64,000 nt of DNA, from assembly GCA_013150955.1 (NCBI GenBank), contig JAADJD010000004.1, forward strand, positions 24,284 to 88,283, given 5' to 3'. This DNA is from Calditrichota bacterium. GTDB lineage: Bacteria > Calditrichota > Calditrichia > RBG-13-44-9 > J042. The position numbers and the translations under genes were made by a program. This document shows positions 23,951 through 36,526 of this stretch, piece after piece. Position 1 is the first letter of the stretch. Each line of letters starts with the position of its first letter. The notes below the pieces were generated by a model. The model had not been told where the DNA came from and ran no database searches. It worked only from the letters and a program-made list of their open reading frames with translations.

Positions 23951-25141
23951 ATGGCGAAGGCAAAATTTGAAAGAACGAAGCCCCACGTGAATGTGGGTAC
24001 GATCGGTCACGTGGACCACGGGAAGACCACTTTGACGGCGGCCATTACCAAGTATCTGGCCCGCAAGGGGCTGGCGCAGGAACGCGAATTCGATGACATC
24101 GATAATGCGCCAGAAGAACGCGAGCGGGGTATTACCATCGCAACCGCTCACGTGGAATACGAAACCGATAAGCGCCACTATGCGCACGTGGATTGTCCTG
24201 GCCATGCTGACTACGTGAAGAACATGATCACCGGTGCGGCCCAGATGGACGGCGCCATTCTGGTGGTCAGTGCTGCCGATGGCCCCATGCCGCAAACCCG
24301 TGAGCACATTCTGTTGGCCCGTCAGGTGAATGTGCCTTACATCGTCGTGTTTTTAAATAAAGTGGATCAGGTGGATGACCCCGAGTTGCTGGATCTGGTG
24401 GAACTGGAAGTGCGCGAGTTGCTGAGCAGCTACGAATTCCCCGGTGACGACGTGCCGGTAATCCGCGGAAGCGCGCTGAAGGCATTGCAGAATCCCGACG
24501 ATCCGGAAGCCACCAAGTGCATTCAGGAACTGGTGGATGCGCTGGATGAATACATTCCGGTGCCCGAACGGGATGTGGACAAGCCCTTCCTGATGCCGGT
24601 GGAAGACGTGTTCTCCATCACCGGTCGGGGTACGGTGGGTACCGGTCGTATTGAGCGCGGTAAGGTGAAAGTGGGTGACGAAGTGGAAATCGTGGGACTG
24701 GGTGCCCATCGCAAAACGGTGGTGACCGGTATCGAAATGTTCCGCAAGATTCTGGATGAAGGTATTGCGGGTGACAACGTCGGGTTGTTGCTGCGCGGTG
24801 TGGAAAAGGACGAGCTGGAGCGCGGCATGGTAGTGGCAGCTCCGGGTTCCATTACGCCGCATACCCGCTTTAAGGCCAACGTTTACGTGCTGAAAAAGGA
24901 AGAAGGTGGGCGGCATACTCCGTTCTTCAGCGGTTATCGTCCGCAGTTTTATTTCCGAACCACCGACGTGACCGGCGAAATCAAGCTGCCGGAAGGCGTG
25001 GAAATGGTGATGCCGGGCGACAACATCGTGATGGAAGTGAACCTGTTAAAGCCCATCGCTCTGGAAAAAGAATTGCGCTTCGCGATTCGTGAAGGTGGTC
25101 GTACGGTTGGTGCGGGAGTCGTGACGGAGATTCTGGAATAA
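23951..25141 (+). CDS. tuf: Elongation factor Tu
   Basis: A 396-residue GTPase that brings aminoacyl-tRNA to the ribosome. G1 [12 protein letters not shown]3 [12 protein letters not shown] and G4 NKVDQ are present, followed by the two beta-barrel domains with [13 protein letters not shown] and the C-terminal [16 protein letters not shown] precedes the ATG by 9 nt. It sits in the tufB position behind four tRNA genes. No second tuf follows fusA in this window, the usual tufA site, so this may be the only copy. Confidence 0.98.
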   Translation: MAKAKFERTKPHVNVGTIGHVDHGKTTLTAAITKYLARKGLAQEREFDDIDNAPEERERGITIATAHVEYETDKRHYAHVDCPGHADYVKNMITGAAQMDGAILVVSAADGPMPQTREHILLARQVNVPYIVVFLNKVDQVDDPELLDLVELEVRELLSSYEFPGDDVPVIRGSALKALQNPDDPEATKCIQELVDALDEYIPVPERDVDKPFLMPVEDVFSITGRGTVGTGRIERGKVKVGDEVEIVGLGAHRKTVVTGIEMFRKILDEGIAGDNVGLLLRGVEKDELERGMVVAAPGSITPHTRFKANVYVLKKEEGGRHTPFFSGYRPQFYFRTTDVTGEIKLPEGVEMVMPGDNIVMEVNLLKPIALEKELRFAIREGGRTVGAGVVTEILE

Positions 25142-25185
25142 GTTCATCAGGCATAGAAGGTGGATAAAACAGGTGGGACGGTAAA

Positions 25186-25335
25186 GTGCGCGAAATTATA
25201 ACGCTGGAATGCACGGTTTGCAAGCATCGCAACTACACGACGACCAAGAACAAGCGGAAGCATCCGGAGCGGGTAGAGTATAAGAAGTATTGCAAATTCT
25301 GCAATAAACATACGATACATAAGGAAACGCGATAA
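25186..25335 (+). CDS. rpmG: 50S ribosomal protein L33
   Basis: A 49-residue large-subunit protein reading [14 protein letters not shown] to the end [11 protein letters not shown]. It starts with GTG. Two zinc-ribbon pairs, Cys9/Cys12 and Cys36/Cys39, make this the zinc-binding (C+) form. It lies 44 bp after tuf and just before tRNA-Trp, the common rpmG-trpT-secE order. Confidence 0.95.
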   Translation: MREIITLECTVCKHRNYTTTKNKRKHPERVEYKKYCKFCNKHTIHKETR

Positions 25336-25350
25336 CTCGTTAATTGGATT

Positions 25351-25424
25351 AGGCCTGTAGCTCAATTGGCTAGAGCACCGGTCTCCAAAACCGGGGGTTG
25401 GGGGTTCGAGTCCCTCCAGGCCTG
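25351..25424 (+). tRNA. tRNA-Trp (anticodon CCA)
   Basis: A 74-nt cloverleaf: acceptor AGGCCTG with CAGGCCT, anticodon arm CCGGT/ACCGG with loop CTCCAAA giving CCA, T-arm with GTTCGAGTC. Discriminator G as usual for tRNA-Trp. The 3' CCA is not encoded. Confidence 0.97.
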
Positions 25425-25468
25425 CTTCCAATTAATGAGTTTTTTAATGCCAAAACGCGAGTTGAATC

Positions 25469-25651
25469 ATGTTAAAAAAGGCCAAGCAATTCATTGAAGA
25501 TGTACAGACCGAGATGAAGAAGGTGAGCTGGCCGGAAACCAATCAGCTCCTGAATTCCACCATTGTGGTGATCGTGATCTCCATGCTGTTTACGCTGTAC
25601 ATCTTCTTTGTAGATCAGATTGTTTCGTTCTTGGTTAAACACCTTTATTAA
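25469..25651 (+). CDS. secE: Preprotein translocase subunit SecE
   Basis: A 60-residue inner-membrane subunit of SecYEG, the short single-span form. The conserved cytoplasmic motif EMKKVSWPETNQLLNST precedes one membrane segment (VVIVISMLFTLYIFFV). It forms the usual secE-nusG pair, 18 bp before nusG. SecY is encoded at 48667 in this window; SecG is not. Confidence 0.96.
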   Translation: MLKKAKQFIEDVQTEMKKVSWPETNQLLNSTIVVIVISMLFTLYIFFVDQIVSFLVKHLY

Positions 25652-25669
25652 TGTAAAGGAAAATACCCC

Positions 25670-26206
25670 GTGGAAAAGAAGTGGTATACATTGCGTGTCA
25701 TGTCCGGACAGGAAAATAAGGTGAAGGCCCATCTGGAGAACAATATCGAGTTGAAGGGAATGCAGGAATATTTTGGGCGGATCATTGTGCCGTCCCAGCC
25801 TGTTCTGGAGATGCGCAATGGAAAGAAACGCGTTAAAAACAAGGTCTTTTTTCCGGGATACATTTTAATTGAAATGCATTACGATACCCGAACGGCCATG
25901 CTGGTACAGGAAACACCGGGAGTGATTGGATTTGTGGGGCCGAAAAACAATCCGCAAGTGGTGCGACCGGAAGAAGTGGAAGCGGTTCTTCGCAAAGTGG
26001 AGCGGGAAGAAGCCACGGTGGAAAAAGTGGAAGTACCGTTTAAGGTGGGAGACACCATTCGCGTTGTGGATGGGCCTTTTGCCGACTTTACCGGTGTGGT
26101 CGAGGAGATTAACGAAGAGAAAAAGAAGGTCAAGGTGTTGGTTAGCATATTTGGTCGCCCAACACCGGTAGAACTGGACTTTTTGCAAGTGGAACTGGAA
26201 AAATAA
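25670..26206 (+). CDS. nusG: Transcription termination/antitermination factor NusG
   Basis: A 178-residue protein binding RNA polymerase and coupling it to Rho or the ribosome. The NGN domain starts WYTLRVMSGQENKVKAHLEN with FPGYILIEM, and the KOW domain near residue 125 reads FKVGDTIRVVDGPFADFTG. It starts with GTG, with only a weak ribosome binding site (AAAGGAAAA). Translation may follow secE. Confidence 0.97.
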   Translation: MEKKWYTLRVMSGQENKVKAHLENNIELKGMQEYFGRIIVPSQPVLEMRNGKKRVKNKVFFPGYILIEMHYDTRTAMLVQETPGVIGFVGPKNNPQVVRPEEVEAVLRKVEREEATVEKVEVPFKVGDTIRVVDGPFADFTGVVEEINEEKKKVKVLVSIFGRPTPVELDFLQVELEK

Positions 26207-26222
26207 ACGATAGGTTTTTCCC

Positions 26223-26651
26223 ATGGCTAAGAAAGTGATTGGTTACATCAAGCTGCAGATACCTGCGGGACAGGCAAATCCGTCGCCGCCAGTGGGGCCG
26301 GCACTGGGACAACATGGTGTGAACATCATGGAGTTCTGCAAAGCCTTTAATGCCCGGACCCAGGACAAAATGGGTTACATCATTCCGGTGGTGATTACCG
26401 TCTATGCCGATCGGTCCTTTACCTTTATTACCAAGACCCCACCGGCATCGACGTTATTGTTAAAGGCGGCCGGCATTGAGAAGGGATCGGGAGAGCCCAA
26501 TCGGAATAAAGTGGGAAAGGTGACGCGAGCCCAGGTGGAAGAAATTGCGCGCACCAAGTTGCCGGATCTCAATGCCACCGATATTGAAGCCGCCATGCGA
26601 ATTATTGAGGGTACGGCTCGGAGTATGGGGATTGAAGTTGTTGAATCATAG
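26223..26651 (+). CDS. rplK: 50S ribosomal protein L11
   Basis: A 142-residue protein of the GTPase-associated centre. The N-terminal [20 protein letters not shown] and the [13 protein letters not shown] segments, then [14 protein letters not shown], are diagnostic. It lies 16 bp after nusG and is followed by rplA, the normal L11 operon. Confidence 0.98.
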   Translation: MAKKVIGYIKLQIPAGQANPSPPVGPALGQHGVNIMEFCKAFNARTQDKMGYIIPVVITVYADRSFTFITKTPPASTLLLKAAGIEKGSGEPNRNKVGKVTRAQVEEIARTKLPDLNATDIEAAMRIIEGTARSMGIEVVES

Positions 26652-26676
26652 AAAAATTTTTGAAGCGAGGCCATCT

Positions 26677-27375
26677 ATGAAGAAACGAAGTAAAAGATAC
26701 CGCGAAATTGCCAAGCTCATCGAAAAGCGCGAATACACGTTAGATGAAGCCATTGAGTTGATCAAAAAAACCGCTTCTGCAAAATTTGATGAAACCGTGG
26801 AAATTGCGGTGCGTCTGGGGGTGGATCCCCGTCATGCGGATCAGGTGGTCCGGGGAACGGTTTCCCTGCCTCACGGTCTGGGGAAGGAAGTTCGGGTGCT
26901 GGTGATTGCCAAAGGCGATAAGGCAAAGGAAGCGGAAGAGGCCGGCGCCGATTATGTGGGTTATGAAGAATACATCGAAAAGATTCAGCAGGGCTGGCTG
27001 GATTTTGATGTGGTTATCGCCACCCCGGATGCCATGAGAGACCTGGCAAAACTGGGGCGCATCCTGGGGCCCCGCGGTTTAATGCCCAGTCCCAAAAGCG
27101 GGACGGTCACCTTCGATGTGGGACGGACGGTTAAGGAAGTGAAAGCCGGTAAGATCGACTTCCGGGTGGATCGAACCGGTATTGTCCATACGGGAGTGGG
27201 GAAAGCCTCCTTTGAACCGGAAAAATTGAAAGAAAACATCAAGACCCTGATGCAGACGATCATTCGACTGAAACCGCCTTCGGCAAAGGGAACCTACTTA
27301 AAAAGCATTTATCTGTCCAACACCATGGGACCGGGCATTAAACTGGTCACCAATCCCCAGGAATATCAGGATTAA
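26677..27375 (+). CDS. rplA: 50S ribosomal protein L1
   Basis: A 232-residue L1-stalk protein. Motifs include [38 protein letters not shown] and [10 protein letters not shown]. The start is the ATG at 26677 ([15 protein letters not shown]) after GCGAGG; the frame stays open upstream through the end of rplK, but that part is not L1. L1 commonly represses its own operon; no mRNA target was identified here. Confidence 0.98.
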   Translation: MKKRSKRYREIAKLIEKREYTLDEAIELIKKTASAKFDETVEIAVRLGVDPRHADQVVRGTVSLPHGLGKEVRVLVIAKGDKAKEAEEAGADYVGYEEYIEKIQQGWLDFDVVIATPDAMRDLAKLGRILGPRGLMPSPKSGTVTFDVGRTVKEVKAGKIDFRVDRTGIVHTGVGKASFEPEKLKENIKTLMQTIIRLKPPSAKGTYLKSIYLSNTMGPGIKLVTNPQEYQD

Positions 27376-27399
27376 TTGAAAAGACCGAGGTAGCAAGAG

Positions 27400-27918
27400 A
27401 TGCCGACACCACAGAAGGAACAGATTGTTCAGGAAATGACCGACAAGTTTTCGCGGGCGCAGAGCATCATTCTGGCCGATTTTACCGGAATCGATGTGAA
27501 CACGATTACCGAGTTACGCAAGAAGTTCCGCGAAGCGAATGTGGAATATCGGGTGGTTAAAAATACGCTGGCCCGTCTGTCTGTAAAAAATGCAGGCATT
27601 GAGGGGCTGGAACCGTTTCTGGTGGGCGTCAATTCCTATGCCATCAGTTATGACGATCCCACCAAACCCATCAAAGTTATTGAAGAATTCAAAAAGGAAC
27701 TGGAAGATAAGTTTCAAATTAAAGCGGCGTATTTTGAGGGGAAGATCATTGGCCCGGAACAGGTACCGGCGTTGGCCAAGTTGCCCAGTCGGGACGAACT
27801 GTTGGCCCAATTTGTGGGGATGTTGAATTCTCCCATGAGCAAGCTGGTCGGTACCCTGCAGGGGGCCATGACCAAATTAATTGGTGTGTTGAAAGCGCTG
27901 GAAGAAAGCAAAAAATAA
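27400..27918 (+). CDS. rplJ: 50S ribosomal protein L10
   Basis: A 172-residue stalk-base protein that anchors L7/L12 dimers. The N-terminal SIILADFTGIDVNTITELRK and VEYRVVKNTLARL segments and a C-terminal helix for L12 binding (SKLVGTLQGAMTKLIGVLKA) are seen. It lies only 24 bp after rplA, too little for the long rplJ leader used in E. coli autoregulation. Confidence 0.97.
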   Translation: MPTPQKEQIVQEMTDKFSRAQSIILADFTGIDVNTITELRKKFREANVEYRVVKNTLARLSVKNAGIEGLEPFLVGVNSYAISYDDPTKPIKVIEEFKKELEDKFQIKAAYFEGKIIGPEQVPALAKLPSRDELLAQFVGMLNSPMSKLVGTLQGAMTKLIGVLKALEESKK

Positions 27919-27960
27919 TCAATTGTTAATCAAGTTACTATAATTGGAGGTATTGGCAAA

Positions 27961-28353
27961 ATGGCTGATATTACCCGTGAAGATGTGATCGCATATTTAG
28001 AGAAAGCCACCATGCTGGAGATTTCTGAACTGATTAAGGAGATTGAGGAGAAGTTTGGGGTAACGGCTGCTGCACCGGTCGCCATGCCGGTGGGTGGTGC
28101 GGTGCCAGGAGCTGGAGCCGGTGAGGCCGCGGCCGAGGAAAAGACCGAATTCGATGTGGTGCTGAAGGATGTGGGATCCCAGAAAATCCAGGTCATCAAG
28201 GTGGTTCGTGCCATCACCAATCTGGGGCTGAAAGAGGCCAAGGAACTGGTGGAAAGTGCACCCAAGGCAGTGAAAGAAGGCGTGTCCAAGGCGGAAGCCG
28301 AAGACATCAAGAAGCAGCTGGAAGAAGTGGGTGCAACCGTCGAAATCAAATAA
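27961..28353 (+). CDS. rplL: 50S ribosomal protein L7/L12
   Basis: A 130-residue stalk protein. The N-terminal dimerisation part has [20 protein letters not shown], then an Ala/Gly/Pro hinge ([15 protein letters not shown]) and the C-terminal domain [20 protein letters not shown] with [12 protein letters not shown]-type helices that recruit GTPases. GGAGG precedes the ATG. Confidence 0.98.
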   Translation: MADITREDVIAYLEKATMLEISELIKEIEEKFGVTAAAPVAMPVGGAVPGAGAGEAAAEEKTEFDVVLKDVGSQKIQVIKVVRAITNLGLKEAKELVESAPKAVKEGVSKAEAEDIKKQLEEVGATVEIK

Positions 28354-28395
28354 ACGTTTTGGGAATCAAAAATTTAACAAGAGGTGGTCCCTTTG

Positions 28396-31300
28396 ATGGA
28401 CAACAGCTTAATTAAGCGAAAATCGTTTTCCAAGATTCCCACGATTATTGAATATCCGAATTTGCTGGATATTCAATTAAAATCGTTTGCGGAATTTTTG
28501 CAGGAGGATAAAGCCCCGGGAGAGCGCGAAGACAAGGGGTTGCAGGCGGTATTTCTGAACATCTTTCCGATTGTGGATAGCCGGGAGAACTTTATCCTCG
28601 ACTTTGTGGAGTATTATATCGATAAGCCCAAGTATTCGGTCCAGGAGTGTCGGGAGCGGGGGCTGACGTACGCGGTTCCCTTAAAGGCAAAATTGCGGCT
28701 TTCCATAAAGGATCCCACAGGCGAGACGGACGAGTACACCGAGACGATCGAGCAGGACGTTTACCTGGGTAACATTCCCTACATGACCGAGCGGGGTACA
28801 TTCGTGATCAACGGTGCGGAGCGGGTGATTGTGAACCAGTTGCACCGGGCACCAGGCGTTTTCTTCGATGAAAGCATTCATCCCAATGGCACCAAGATCT
28901 TTTCGGCGCGCATTATCCCCTTCCGCGGGAGCTGGGTGGAATTCATGACCGACGTGAATGATAACCTGCACGTCTACATCGATCGGAAAAAGAAATTCTA
29001 CGTAACCACCTTCCTGCGGGCGCTGGGTTTCAAGACCGACAAGGAAATCCTGGAGCTGTTCGACCTGATTGATGAGGTGGAATTGCTGAAGACCGATACC
29101 CTGTCTCTGGTGGGGCGGAAGACCGTGGAAGACATTGTGGATGAAAAGACCGGCGAGGTGCTGGTTGAGGCGGGGACGGTGCTGGATGAGGATGTGATCG
29201 AAGCGCTGAAGAATAAGAAGATCAAGACCATCCGCCTGGTGCAAGTCAACGATCCCTCCATGCCCAACATCGTGCTGAATACCCTGGAGAAGGATCCGGC
29301 AAAGACGGAAGAAGCGGCCCTGCGAACGATTTACGAATTGTTGCGGTCGGGAGAACCCCCCGATCTGGACACGGCACGAGATCTATTGAAAAAGATGTTC
29401 TTTAACCCCAAGCGATACGAGTTGGGCGCGGTGGGACGCTACCGACTGAACAAGAAGCTGGGTCTGAATATCGATTACGAAACCACGGTGTTGACCACCG
29501 AGGATTTTGTGGAAATCATTCGATATCTGATTGAACTGCGGGAAGGCAAACGCACCACGGACGATATTGACCACCTGGGGAATCGCCGGGTACGAACGGT
29601 GGGCGAACAATTGGCTGCCCAGTTTAACCTGGGGTTGACCCGAATGGCCCGGACCATCAAGGAGCGGATGAATCTGGGCGATGCGGAAACCCTGACGCCT
29701 CAGGAGCTGGTTAACGCCCGTGCCATTACCTCGGTGATCAACACGTTCTTCGGGACTTCTCAGTTGTCCCAGTTCATGGATCAGACCAATCCGCTATCGG
29801 AATTGACCCATAAACGCCGAATGAGTGCGCTGGGACCCGGCGGGTTGACCCGTGAGCGTGCGGGATTTGAGGTGCGGGATATTCACTACACCCATTACGG
29901 ACGCCTGTGTCCCATCGAAACGCCGGAAGGTCCCAACATCGGGTTGATTTCTTCACTCAGCGTTCTGGGGCGGGTGAATGATTTTGGTTTTATCGAGACC
30001 CCGTACCGCAAGGTGAAGAATGGTAAGGTTACCGATGAGATTGAATTCCTGTCCGCTGACGATGAAGAACGAGCGGTGATTGCCCAGTTCAACGCGCCGG
30101 TGGATCCGAAAACCGGCAAGTTTACCCGGAATCTGGTGAAAGTGCGGAAACGGGGCGATTTTCTGGTGGTTCCGCCCGAAGAAGTGCAGTACATCGATGT
30201 GGCATCCAATCAGATCCTGTCGGCATCGGCATCGTTAATTCCCTTTGTGGAGCACGACGACGCCAACCGGGCCCTGATGGGTTCCAACATGCAGCGACAG
30301 GCGGTACCTCTCATTCGGACCGAGGCTCCCATCGTGGGAACCGGAATGGAGGCGAAAATTGCACGCGATTCCGGTGCTCTGTTGATTTCCGACGTGGACG
30401 GTGTGGTGGAGAAGGTGGATGCGGAACGCATTGTCATTCGCGTCAATCCCGATACTATTGATGATCCCCGTCAGATTCTGACCGGAGAGGCGCAGCGGGT
30501 GGAATATAAACTGCTGAAATTCGTTCGGACCAATCAGAATACCTGCATCAATCAACGGCCGCTGGTGAACGAAGGCGATGAGGTAAAGAAAGGGCAGGTG
30601 CTGGCAGACGGACCGGCGACCGATCGTGGAGAACTGGCGCTGGGTAAAAATATTCTGGTCGCCTTTATGCCCTGGAACGGGTACAATTTTGAGGACGCCA
30701 TTGTTATTTCCGAGCGGATTGCCCGCGATGATGTCTACACCTCGATTCATATCGAGGAATTTGAAATACAGGTGCGCGATACCAAGCGGGGTGAAGAGGA
30801 GCTGACCCGGGAGATTCCCAACGTCAGCGAAGAGGCCACCAAGAATCTGGACGAAAACGGCATTATTCGTGTGGGGGCAGAGGTTAAGGCTGGCGAGATC
30901 CTGGTTGGAAAGGTCACGCCCAAAGGCGAGACGGAACCCACACCGGAAGAGAAATTGTTGAAGGCCATTTTTGGAAGCAAAGCCGGCGATGTGAAGGATG
31001 CTTCTCTGAAGCTGCCGGCGGGAATGCAGGGCATTGTGATTGATACCAAGTTGTTCTCCCGGAAGAAGAAAGATCCCAAGACCAAGAAGGAAGACAAAAA
31101 GAAGATCGAGCAACTGGAGAAGGAAGCGGAAGAAAAGATTGCCGCCATTCAGAAACGGTTGCGGGATTACCTGTACGAGAAATTTAAGGATGTTCCCACC
31201 AAGGGCATCAAGACAAAACTGGATAAATACCTGGTCAAACCGGGTGGAAAGATTACGGCCAAGACGTTTGAGAAGGTCGAGATCGATTTGATTGATTATC

Positions 31301-32169
31301 TGGAACCTTGGTTTGATGATGAGGAAAAGAACGAGAAGGTGCGGAAGCTGTTTTCGGAATACAAGGCGCTGCTGCGGGAGATCGAGAACGACTTGCGGAC
31401 GGAGAAACACAAGATTATGATTGGTGACGAATTGCCACCGGGAATTGTGCAGCTGGCCAAGGTATACGTGGCGCAGAAGCGGAAGTTGAAGGTTGGGGAT
31501 AAGATGGCCGGTCGCCATGGGAATAAAGGTGTGGTGGCGAAGATTGTTCCCATTGAGGATATGCCTTTCCTGCCCGATGGAACGCCGGTGGACATTGTGT
31601 TGAATCCGCTGGGTGTGCCGTCGCGAATGAATCTGGGGCAGATTTTTGAGACGACGCTCGGGTGGGCTGGAAAGGTACTGAATCGATACTACGCCACACC
31701 GGTGTTCGATGGAGCGACCTACGAGGAAGTTCTGGAAGAAATGCGCGAGGCAGGATTGCCACTGACCGGGAAGATGAAACTGTACGATGGTCAGACCGGT
31801 GAGCCGTTTGATCAGGAAGTGACCATTGGGTACATCTACATGATGAAGCTCTCGCACATGGTGGATGACAAGATTCACGCGCGTTCCATTGGTCCTTACT
31901 CGCTGATTACCCAGCAGCCACTGGGTGGTAAGGCACAGTTCGGTGGTCAGCGATTTGGCGAAATGGAGGTGTGGGCGCTGGAAGCCTACGGTGCTGCGCA
32001 TACCCTGCAGGAAATTCTGACATACAAGAGCGACGACGTACAGGGCCGAACAAAGGTCTACGAGGCGATTGTGAAAGGAGATAATCTACCCGAACCAGGT
32101 CGACCAGAGTCATTCAACGTTTTGGTAAAAGAATTGCAAGGTTTGGGGTTAGACGTAAAGGTGGAGTAA
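28396..32169 (+). CDS. rpoB: DNA-directed RNA polymerase subunit beta
   Basis: A 1257-residue polymerase subunit. The rifampicin-cluster region near residues 450-480 reads [16 protein letters not shown] and [18 protein letters not shown], with the wild-type Asp, His and Ser that go with sensitivity. The catalytic-side [12 protein letters not shown] and the C-terminal [20 protein letters not shown] are present. A roughly 120-residue charged insertion at about 885-1008 ([20 protein letters not shown] and on) corresponds in position to the beta-i9 insertion of many Gram-negative lineages. The ATG at 28396 is preceded by GAGGTGG; a GTG at 28384 is less likely. Confidence 0.98.
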   Translation: MDNSLIKRKSFSKIPTIIEYPNLLDIQLKSFAEFLQEDKAPGEREDKGLQAVFLNIFPIVDSRENFILDFVEYYIDKPKYSVQECRERGLTYAVPLKAKLRLSIKDPTGETDEYTETIEQDVYLGNIPYMTERGTFVINGAERVIVNQLHRAPGVFFDESIHPNGTKIFSARIIPFRGSWVEFMTDVNDNLHVYIDRKKKFYVTTFLRALGFKTDKEILELFDLIDEVELLKTDTLSLVGRKTVEDIVDEKTGEVLVEAGTVLDEDVIEALKNKKIKTIRLVQVNDPSMPNIVLNTLEKDPAKTEEAALRTIYELLRSGEPPDLDTARDLLKKMFFNPKRYELGAVGRYRLNKKLGLNIDYETTVLTTEDFVEIIRYLIELREGKRTTDDIDHLGNRRVRTVGEQLAAQFNLGLTRMARTIKERMNLGDAETLTPQELVNARAITSVINTFFGTSQLSQFMDQTNPLSELTHKRRMSALGPGGLTRERAGFEVRDIHYTHYGRLCPIETPEGPNIGLISSLSVLGRVNDFGFIETPYRKVKNGKVTDEIEFLSADDEERAVIAQFNAPVDPKTGKFTRNLVKVRKRGDFLVVPPEEVQYIDVASNQILSASASLIPFVEHDDANRALMGSNMQRQAVPLIRTEAPIVGTGMEAKIARDSGALLISDVDGVVEKVDAERIVIRVNPDTIDDPRQILTGEAQRVEYKLLKFVRTNQNTCINQRPLVNEGDEVKKGQVLADGPATDRGELALGKNILVAFMPWNGYNFEDAIVISERIARDDVYTSIHIEEFEIQVRDTKRGEEELTREIPNVSEEATKNLDENGIIRVGAEVKAGEILVGKVTPKGETEPTPEEKLLKAIFGSKAGDVKDASLKLPAGMQGIVIDTKLFSRKKKDPKTKKEDKKKIEQLEKEAEEKIAAIQKRLRDYLYEKFKDVPTKGIKTKLDKYLVKPGGKITAKTFEKVEIDLIDYLEPWFDDEEKNEKVRKLFSEYKALLREIENDLRTEKHKIMIGDELPPGIVQLAKVYVAQKRKLKVGDKMAGRHGNKGVVAKIVPIEDMPFLPDGTPVDIVLNPLGVPSRMNLGQIFETTLGWAGKVLNRYYATPVFDGATYEEVLEEMREAGLPLTGKMKLYDGQTGEPFDQEVTIGYIYMMKLSHMVDDKIHARSIGPYSLITQQPLGGKAQFGGQRFGEMEVWALEAYGAAHTLQEILTYKSDDVQGRTKVYEAIVKGDNLPEPGRPESFNVLVKELQGLGLDVKVE

Positions 32170-32250
32170 TCCACCTTGCCCCATTGTTGTGTATGTAGGT
32201 TATTTCCTTAAAAATAAAATTAAATAAAAACTTTTAAGGAGATGGTTGAC

Positions 32251-35200
32251 TTGGAAACTTATCTGCAAAAAGGTCAGATTTCAAAAATTTCCATTGGGTT
32301 GGCTTCCCCCAGTGCGATTCTGGAAAAAAGCTATGGGGAAGTAACCAAACCGGAAACCATTAATTATCGATCCTTCAAGCCGGAAAAGGACGGACTGTTC
32401 TGCGAGAAGATCTTCGGTCCGGTGAAGGATTACGAATGTCATTGCGGAAAATACAAGCGAATTCGGTATAAAGGCATTATCTGCGATCGCTGTGGGGTGG
32501 AGGTGACCTCGAAGTCGGTACGTCGGGAGCGCATGGGGCACATCAGTCTGGCCGTGCCCATCGTGCATATCTGGTATTTTCGTTCCACACCTTCCAAGAT
32601 TGGTTACTTGCTCAATATTTCGCCCAAGGATCTGGAAAAGATTATTTATTACGAAGCATATGTGGTCATTCAGCCGGGCAATACCAGCTACAACGTGGGC
32701 GATTTGCTGACGGAAGAAGAATACCTGAACGCCATTGAAGGCTTGTCCCCGGAAGAGAAGAATTTGCCGGAGGATCATCCGGATAAATTTATTGCCAAGA
32801 TGGGTGGGGAAGCCATCCGGGATATGTTGCGCCGCATCGATGTGGAAGAGCTGGCGGATGAGCTGCGCACGATTTTGAAGACGGAGCGGTCGCAACAAAA
32901 GAAGCTGGAAGCCCTGAAGCGGTTGAAGGTGGTAGAGGCGTTCCGCACCAAGGAGAACGGTGAGTATAAGAATAAACCCGAGTGGATGGTACTCGATGTC
33001 ATTCCGGTGATTCCACCGGAATTGCGTCCCCTGGTACCTCTGGAAGGCGGGCGTTTTGCCACTTCTGACCTGAATGATCTGTATCGCCGGGTGATAATCC
33101 GCAACAATCGGTTAAAGAAGTTAATGGACATCAAGGCACCGGAAGTCATTTTGCGCAACGAGAAGCGCATGCTGCAGGAGGCAGTAGATGCATTGTTTGA
33201 TAACACCAAGCGCACCACGGCGGTTCGCAGTGATGGCAATCGCCCGCTCAAGTCGCTCTCGGATATGTTGCGTGGCAAACAGGGGCGCTTCCGCCTGAAC
33301 CTGCTGGGGAAGCGAGTGGACTATTCCGGTCGTTCGGTCATTGTGGTGGGACCGAAACTGAAGCTCTACGAGTGCGGTCTGCCCAAAGAAATGGCGGTGG
33401 AGCTGTTCAAGCCCTTTATTATTCGCAAACTGCAGGATCGCCGCATTGTGAAGACGGTGAAAAGCGCCAAACGCATTGTGGATCGACGCGATGCGGTGGT
33501 GTTCGAGATTCTGGAAGAGATCGTCAAAGATCATCCGGTATTGCTAAACCGGGCACCCACGCTTCACCGGTTGGGTATTCAGGCATTTCAACCGGTGTTG
33601 ATTGAAGGAAAGGCCATCGAAATCCATCCACTGGTCTGTACGGCATTTAATGCCGACTTTGACGGGGACCAGATGGCCGTTCATGTGCCATTGAGTTTTG
33701 AGGCCCAGATGGAAGCCCGCTTGCTGATGCTGGCATCTCACAACATCCTGTCCCCGGCAAACGGGCGACCCCTGGCGACCCCCAGTCAGGACATGGTGCT
33801 GGGCAGTTATTACCTGACCAAAGAAAAGCGCGGTGTAAAGGGCGAAGGAAAGATCTTCTCCTCGCCAGAGGAAGTGGTCATTGCCTACAACGACAAGAAG
33901 GTAGACTTACACGCCATTATTAAAGTACGCATCAACGGAGAGCTGATTGAAACCACGGTGGGGCGGGTGATCTTCAATCAGATCATTCCGGACGAAATGG
34001 GCTTCATCAACGAGTTGATGACCAAGAAAGCACTGGAGCAGCTGGTTTCTAACGTGATGCTGAAGACCGGCAACCTGCGCACCGTGGAATTTCTGGACGA
34101 TTTGAAAGAACTGGGATTCCGTTACGCCACGCTGGCCGGTACCAGTATCGGTCTGGATGACGTGGTTATCCCCCAGAGCAAATACGACATCATCGAGAAG
34201 GCTTACGAGGAAGTGCAGCAGCTGGAAGAGCAGTATCGAATGGGGTTGATTACAGACGGCGAGCGCTACAACAAGGTCATCGATATCTGGACACGGGTGA
34301 CGGAGCAGGTATCCACCGAATTGTTCAAGCTGCTGGAATCGCACAAGGATGGTTTCAACAGTCTGTACATGATGTCCCATTCGGGTGCACGAGGAAGCCG
34401 CGAACAGATTCGCCAGCTGGCCGGTATGCGAGGTCTGATGGCCAAACCGCAGAAAACGCTAACCGGTCAGACCGGTGAGATTATCGAAAACCCGATTACG
34501 GCCAACTTTTTCGAAGGGCTGTCTGTTCAGGAGTACTTCATTTCCACGCACGGTGCCCGTAAAGGTCTGGCCGACACCGCATTGAAGACGGCGGATGCCG
34601 GTTATCTGACCCGACGCCTGGTGGACGTGGCGCAGGATGTGATGATCACCGAATACGATTGCGGCACCATTCTGGGAATCGAAACCTATCCCATCAAGGA
34701 AGGGGAAAAGATCATCGAGCCGCTTTCCGATCGTGTGCTGGGCCGGGTGTCGGTGGATGACGTGTACGATCCGTTGACCGGTGAATTGATTGTAAAAGCC
34801 GGCCAGTTGATCGATGAGGAAATTGCCAAAAAGATTGACGAATCGGTGATCGATTCGATCAAGATTCGTTCCGTGTTGACCTGCGAATCCACCCGCGGTG
34901 TTTGTGCCATGTGCTATGGCCGTAATCTGGCTACCGGACGATTGGTGGACATTGGCGAAGCCGTGGGTGTGATGGCCGCTCAGAGTATCGGTGAACCGGG
35001 TACTCAGTTGACCCTGCGTACGTTCCATATCGGTGGTACGGCAGGGCGTATTGCGGCCCAGTCCGAAGTGTTTGCCAAGGTGGCTGGAATTATCAAGTAC
35101 GAAAATATCCGTTTTCTGGAAACGGAAATCGAAGAAGATGGTGAGTTGAAGCAGGTCAAGATCAGCCTGGTCCGCAACGGTATGATCCACATTACGGATG

Positions 35201-36489
35201 AAACCGGACGGACGCTGACCCATTATACCGTTCCCTACGGTGCCAAGATTGTGGTGGAAGATGGCCAGAAAGTGGAACGCGGACACATCCTGTTCGAATG
35301 GGATCCGTACTCCTCTGTGATTCTGACGGAGAAAGGTGGACGGGTAAAATATGTGGATCTGGTGGAGAATGTAACCGTTCGCGAAGAGGTGGATGAACAG
35401 ACCCTGCAACGGCAGCGTGTGGTGATCGAATCTCGAAACAAAAACTTGAGCCCGCACATTTCCATTCTGGATGAGGAAGGCAACGAGATTGCCAGCTACA
35501 TTCTGCCCCAGAAGGCGCACATCCTGGTTAACGAAGGCGAAATGGTAAAACCGGGTCACGTGATTGCCAAGATTCCGCGAGAAATTGGCCGTACCCGGGA
35601 CATCACCGGTGGTCTGCCGCGGGTGGCGGAATTGTTTGAAGCCCGCAAGCCGAAAGAACAGGCCATCGTTAGCGAAATTGATGGTATTGTGCGCTTTGGC
35701 CCCATCAAACGGGGTATCCGGGAAATTACCGTGGAAGGAAAACTGGAGAAAAAGAAATACCTCATCCCCTACAGTAAACACGTGCTGGTCCACAACGGGG
35801 ATTATGTGAAAGCGGGTGAGATGTTGACCGACGGATCCATTTCGCCGCAGGACATTTTGCAGATCCTGGGACCGAACAAGGTGCAGGAATATCTACTGAA
35901 CGAGATTCAGGAAGTGTACCGGCTGCAGGGAGTGCGGATTAACGATAAACACATCGAGATTATTGTGCGGCAGATGATGCAACGGGTGAAAGTGGTGGAT
36001 CCGGGCGATACGCGGTTCCTGGAAGGCGACACGGTGAACAAATTCACCTTTAACGAAGAGAACGAGAAGATCCGCAATAAAGTCATCATCACCGATCCGG
36101 GCGATTCCCGCTTTAAGAAGCGGCAGCTGGTGGAGCGGGTGAAGTTTGAATACACCAATCGCCAGTTGACCAAGGCCGGCAAGAAGCCCGCGGAGGCACG
36201 TCCGGCAGAACCGGCGACTGCGGAGCCCATTTTGCTGGGGATTACAGCCGCGGCATTGTCGACGGACAGCTTCATCTCTGCGGCATCGTTCCAGGAAACC
36301 ACCCGCGTGCTCACCGATGCGGCCGTTGCCGGGAAGGTAGATTACCTGTACGGACTGAAAGAGAATGTCATCGTTGGAAATCTGATTCCTGCCGGCACTG
36401 GCCTGAAGAAATACAAGCAGCTTCAGGTGGAATATAAAGAAGAGGCCGGTAAGGAAGAGGAGGTTCCCGAAGAAGTCCCGGCTAAATAA
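32251..36489 (+). CDS. rpoC: DNA-directed RNA polymerase subunit beta-prime
   Basis: A subunit of about 1412 residues. The catalytic NADFDGDQM binds magnesium (Asp469, 471, 473). Zinc site 1 is near the N-terminus ([13 protein letters not shown]) and zinc site 2 has [13 protein letters not shown]. Length fits Gram-negative forms with the large trigger-loop insertion. The start needs care: AAGGAG abuts the ATG at 32242 with no spacing, while a TTG at 32251 (then [10 protein letters not shown]) has a 9-nt spacing. I prefer the TTG, in line with the many TTG starts here. It follows rpoB by about 80 bp. Confidence 0.97.
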   Translation: METYLQKGQISKISIGLASPSAILEKSYGEVTKPETINYRSFKPEKDGLFCEKIFGPVKDYECHCGKYKRIRYKGIICDRCGVEVTSKSVRRERMGHISLAVPIVHIWYFRSTPSKIGYLLNISPKDLEKIIYYEAYVVIQPGNTSYNVGDLLTEEEYLNAIEGLSPEEKNLPEDHPDKFIAKMGGEAIRDMLRRIDVEELADELRTILKTERSQQKKLEALKRLKVVEAFRTKENGEYKNKPEWMVLDVIPVIPPELRPLVPLEGGRFATSDLNDLYRRVIIRNNRLKKLMDIKAPEVILRNEKRMLQEAVDALFDNTKRTTAVRSDGNRPLKSLSDMLRGKQGRFRLNLLGKRVDYSGRSVIVVGPKLKLYECGLPKEMAVELFKPFIIRKLQDRRIVKTVKSAKRIVDRRDAVVFEILEEIVKDHPVLLNRAPTLHRLGIQAFQPVLIEGKAIEIHPLVCTAFNADFDGDQMAVHVPLSFEAQMEARLLMLASHNILSPANGRPLATPSQDMVLGSYYLTKEKRGVKGEGKIFSSPEEVVIAYNDKKVDLHAIIKVRINGELIETTVGRVIFNQIIPDEMGFINELMTKKALEQLVSNVMLKTGNLRTVEFLDDLKELGFRYATLAGTSIGLDDVVIPQSKYDIIEKAYEEVQQLEEQYRMGLITDGERYNKVIDIWTRVTEQVSTELFKLLESHKDGFNSLYMMSHSGARGSREQIRQLAGMRGLMAKPQKTLTGQTGEIIENPITANFFEGLSVQEYFISTHGARKGLADTALKTADAGYLTRRLVDVAQDVMITEYDCGTILGIETYPIKEGEKIIEPLSDRVLGRVSVDDVYDPLTGELIVKAGQLIDEEIAKKIDESVIDSIKIRSVLTCESTRGVCAMCYGRNLATGRLVDIGEAVGVMAAQSIGEPGTQLTLRTFHIGGTAGRIAAQSEVFAKVAGIIKYENIRFLETEIEEDGELKQVKISLVRNGMIHITDETGRTLTHYTVPYGAKIVVEDGQKVERGHILFEWDPYSSVILTEKGGRVKYVDLVENVTVREEVDEQTLQRQRVVIESRNKNLSPHISILDEEGNEIASYILPQKAHILVNEGEMVKPGHVIAKIPREIGRTRDITGGLPRVAELFEARKPKEQAIVSEIDGIVRFGPIKRGIREITVEGKLEKKKYLIPYSKHVLVHNGDYVKAGEMLTDGSISPQDILQILGPNKVQEYLLNEIQEVYRLQGVRINDKHIEIIVRQMMQRVKVVDPGDTRFLEGDTVNKFTFNEENEKIRNKVIITDPGDSRFKKRQLVERVKFEYTNRQLTKAGKKPAEARPAEPATAEPILLGITAAALSTDSFISAASFQETTRVLTDAAVAGKVDYLYGLKENVIVGNLIPAGTGLKKYKQLQVEYKEEAGKEEEVPEEVPAK

Positions 36490-36526
36490 GCCGGGTTTTC
36501 TTATGGCCATAAAAATTTATTTATAA

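Noticed and set aside
30235-32001. A 588-codon open frame on the minus strand inside rpoB
   Set aside because: It lies antisense to rpoB, has no family resemblance, and arises from the codon bias of the real gene. The same applies to 34459-35793 (444 codons) inside rpoC.
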